Assembly: GCF_001641265.1 (NCBI RefSeq) | Contig: NW_020167524.1 | Span: 1,116,001 to 1,180,000 of the forward strand | DNA from: Pseudogymnoascus destructans | Lineage: Eukaryota > Ascomycota > Leotiomycetes > Thelebolales > Thelebolaceae | Length of the DNA stretch: 64,000 bases | Reading direction: 5' to 3' | Shown here: in pieces, positions 63,859-64,000 of the stretch | Numbering within the stretch: the stretch's first letter is position 1 | Layout of the letters: every line of letters starts with the position of its first letter | The notes under the pieces: model-generated | The model's database searches: none | Told to the model about the DNA's origin: nothing | Seen by the model: only the letters and a program-made list of their open reading frames with translations | Translations under genes and position numbers: made by a program

Positions 63859-64000
63859 GAAGTGAAAGGAGGTCTAAGGTCAGAGTACCCCTATAGACAA
63901 ATTATGTCATAACTTAACCAATCTTGTGGGTGACTAAGGAGCGATGATGTGTAATAAATCATAGAGGCTGTAGAAGCTTCTAGAGCTATTGTTCATGTTT
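63859..64000 (-). repeat. Inverted fragment of the same LTR family
   Basis: From AGGAAGTGAAAGGAGG onward the sequence is the inverse of the middle of the 62916 LTR and runs off the window. The left breakpoint is nearly the same as that of the fragment at 28313. Confidence 0.7.

Larger units (their letters stand above)
61369..64000 (-). mobile_element. Tigger-like element invaded by two LTR sequences
   Basis: The 3' end is at 61369 (CAGTAGAGTCCCGC next to TA at 61367-61368), a typical Tigger terminus. Transposase pieces follow to about 63002 on the minus strand. A solo LTR sits at 61964-62302 and another LTR-family sequence begins at 62916, replacing the N-terminal coding part. The 5' terminus is beyond the window. 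Confidence 0.7.

Overview
The window is from the nuclear genome of a filamentous ascomycete (Pezizomycotina). The evidence is short (about 45-100 bp) GT-AG introns with CTAAC/CTGAC-type branch points, dispersed single 5S rRNA genes, fungal gene families (UstYa/DUF3328, velvet, ferric reductase, YTH reader, paxillin-like LIM protein), and the transposon types typical of this group (Fot1/pogo, hAT, PIF/Harbinger, Ty3/gypsy). Species cannot be set from the sequence.

Layout. 1-7.1 kb is a pile of decayed transposons: two pogo relatives tail to tail, a Tc1/mariner-type remnant, an LTR and a truncated gypsy pol. 7.9-10.8 kb holds a tandem pair of broken genes with a Sin3-type PAH domain; the second also has a velvet-like domain. 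12.3-13.9 kb is a dead ferric reductase. 14.3-16.9 kb is an intact Fot1-like transposon nested in a deleted Tigger-like one. 17.5 and 23.4 kb are two 5S rRNA genes. 17.7-20.4 kb is a hAT element one frameshift from intact. 20.8-22.8 kb is a broken YTH-domain gene. 25.2-27.9 kb is a PIF/Harbinger element inside a host ORF that resumes on the far side. 28.3-36.1 kb mixes retroelement pieces with a truncated pectate lyase, a small secreted cysteine-rich gene and a GPI-anchor-type wall protein. 36.3-47 kb is one old pogo element split by two later insertions. 48.4-61 kb is ordinary gene space (LIM protein, MFS transporter, GT8 glycosyltransferase, an O-fucosyltransferase-like gene, a conserved unknown). 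61.4 kb to the end is a Tigger element invaded by LTR sequences.

The outstanding object is the 7.55-kb hAT element at 36729-44278. It has matching TAGACTGGCC termini and a perfect 8-bp target duplication (AGGAGGAC), and removing it restores the interrupted pogo reading frame. It carries a spliced, open 840-residue hAT transposase with its D-D-E residues, a spliced, open 155-residue divergent histone H3, and, divergently from that, a gene for a protein ending in a long Asp/Glu tail. Sixteen loci inside it, and none that I found elsewhere in the window, hold the 7-mer AGTAACG repeated at exactly 13-bp spacing, five of them within predicted introns. I know of no description of a hAT transposon that carries a histone gene.

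Many single-copy genes here are disrupted. Most breaks are real-looking deletions, stops or insertions, but two fall in G or C homopolymers and could be sequencing errors.
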